This document shows, piece by piece, positions 63,335 through 64,000 of a stretch of 64,000 bases of DNA (the first letter of the stretch is position 1; each line of letters opens with the position of its first letter). This DNA is from Calditerrivibrio nitroreducens DSM 19672 (GTDB taxonomy: Bacteria; Chrysiogenota; Deferribacteres; Deferribacterales; Calditerrivibrionaceae), in NCBI RefSeq assembly GCF_000183405.1, contig NC_014758.1, positions 1,653,001-1,717,000 of the forward strand, given 5' to 3'. The translations under genes and the position numbers were made by a program. The notes under the pieces were generated by a model that saw only the letters and a list, made by a program, of their open reading frames with translations, made no database searches and was not told where the DNA came from.

Positions 63335-63970
63335 TTACCACTCATAACCTATAAGCATCTTTTCTAATCTATTATTATTTTCTCTATTTTGCAATAATCT
63401 TTCCACATATCTTGCAATAACATCCACTTCAAGATTTATTCTATCTCCGGGCTTTTTATATTTGAGCGTGGTAACCTCAAACGTATGTGGAATAACCGCA
63501 ACGGTAAAATATTCCTCCACAAGATCAGCCACCGTCAAACTTATACCATTTATTGCAATTGAACCTTTTTTAGCTATATACTGTTTTATCGGATCAAAGC
63601 CACCTATGCTAAGCTCAATACTCTCCCCTCTAGGTTTAATCTGTTTTACAAATCCCACACAATCCACATGCCCCAGTACAAGATGCCCCCCAAGCCTGCT
63701 ATTTAGAGTAAGAGCCCTCTCCAAATTAACCTTATCATTATTTTTTAAGCTGGAAAGTGTTGTTTTAGAAATGGTTTCATAGGAAACATCCGCAATAAAG
63801 CTATTTCCATTATTTTTAGTAACCGTAAGACATACCCCATCCACCGCAATCGAATCACCTACCCTTACATCCTCAAGTATTAAACTGCAATTAATCTGCA
63901 ACTCAGCGTTTTCTCCCTTCCTGATTATCCTGCTAAGCGTACCTACCTCTTCAATTATCCCTGTGAACAT
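63335..63970 (-). CDS. ribE: Riboflavin synthase alpha chain
   Basis: Disproportionates two lumazines into riboflavin. Two lumazine-binding repeats: MFTGIIEEVGTLSRI (1-15) with VDGVCLTV, and GHLVLGHVDCVGF (about 95-107) with INGISLTV. 211 aa. It heads the visible rib cluster, 45 nt before ribBA; ribD and any FMN riboswitch would lie outside the window. Confidence 0.96.
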   Translation of the reverse strand: MFTGIIEEVGTLSRIIRKGENAELQINCSLILEDVRVGDSIAVDGVCLTVTKNNGNSFIADVSYETISKTTLSSLKNNDKVNLERALTLNSRLGGHLVLGHVDCVGFVKQIKPRGESIELSIGGFDPIKQYIAKKGSIAINGISLTVADLVEEYFTVAVIPHTFEVTTLKYKKPGDRINLEVDVIARYVERLLQNRENNNRLEKMLIGYEW

Positions 63971-64000
63971 CCGTATTTACACCTATTTCTAAATTTTTCT

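Noticed and set aside
1-64000. tRNA, rRNA, insertion sequence or prophage
   Set aside because: I looked through the gaps and found no cloverleaf, transposase, integrase or terminal repeats.

Overview
The window is a low-GC, AT-rich bacterial chromosome segment without rRNA, tRNA, insertion sequences or prophage. Gene content (class III ribonucleotide reductase under a B12 riboswitch, futalosine-type menaquinone synthesis, type IV pili, GH57 glucan enzymes, c-di-GMP enzymes, a Tat-exported alkaline phosphatase, a type III CRISPR locus of thermophile flavour) suggests an anaerobic, motile, Gram-negative and probably thermophilic bacterium. A member of the Deferribacterota (Calditerrivibrio/Deferribacter-like) is my best guess; this is an inference from gene content, not a database match.

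Positions 1-13.8 kb hold a type III-A CRISPR-Cas locus on the minus strand. The operon reads cas6, card1/can2, cas10(csm1), csm2, csm3, csm4, csm5, csx20. After an 83-bp tandem tract comes a second module: a PemK/MazF-like gene, a sigma factor, a MazF-like sigma inhibitor and a SAVED-Lon protease. The last three match the CalpS/CalpT/CalpL signalling cascade. A leader and a 21-repeat array transcribed in the same direction follow. The expected logic is: target RNA bound by Csm, Cas10 makes cyclic oligoadenylate (probably cA4), Card1 degrades nucleic acid, CalpL cuts CalpT to release the sigma factor, and Csx20 removes the messenger. The fourth gene, the PemK-like one, is the least explained part. 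No cas1 or cas2 is present in the window.

Positions 13.9-17.1 kb carry nrdD, a separate 59-aa glycyl-radical peptide and nrdG, preceded by a cobalamin riboswitch and a 10-codon leader ORF. At 17.1-18.7 kb lies a Tat-type alkaline phosphatase with a terminator. At 18.8-23.1 kb a plus-strand operon joins an unrecognised 771-aa protein, a phosphatidylserine-decarboxylase-like enzyme and an Lgt-like membrane protein.

Positions 23.1-33.4 kb contain a CPBP membrane protein, a radical SAM protein, a PHP-glycosyltransferase fusion, PhoH, and a c-di-GMP group (EAL-CBS-GGDEF, EAL, zinc-ribbon-like protein, membrane GGDEF). At 33.8-40.4 kb are a CheW-CheZ fusion, FlhG-like ATPase, DUF2062, Lon, Hsp20 and GalU. 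At 40.4-45.2 kb are a Memo-family protein, an unknown, MqnE, an HD-GYP response regulator and a hemolysin III protein.

Positions 45.2-50.7 kb form a glucan/galactose cluster (GH57 branching enzyme, DUF4912, GalT, GH57 glucanotransferase/amylase). At 50.7-56.3 kb is pilB-pilT-pilC-pilS, then aroE, DUF502, upp and uraA. The window ends with a YhaM-like nuclease, two small unknowns, nusB and the riboflavin genes ribH, ribBA and ribE. Several genes (32448, 44560 and, on the minus strand, 5484) have promoter-like sequences that place the transcription start at the start codon, hinting at leaderless mRNAs.
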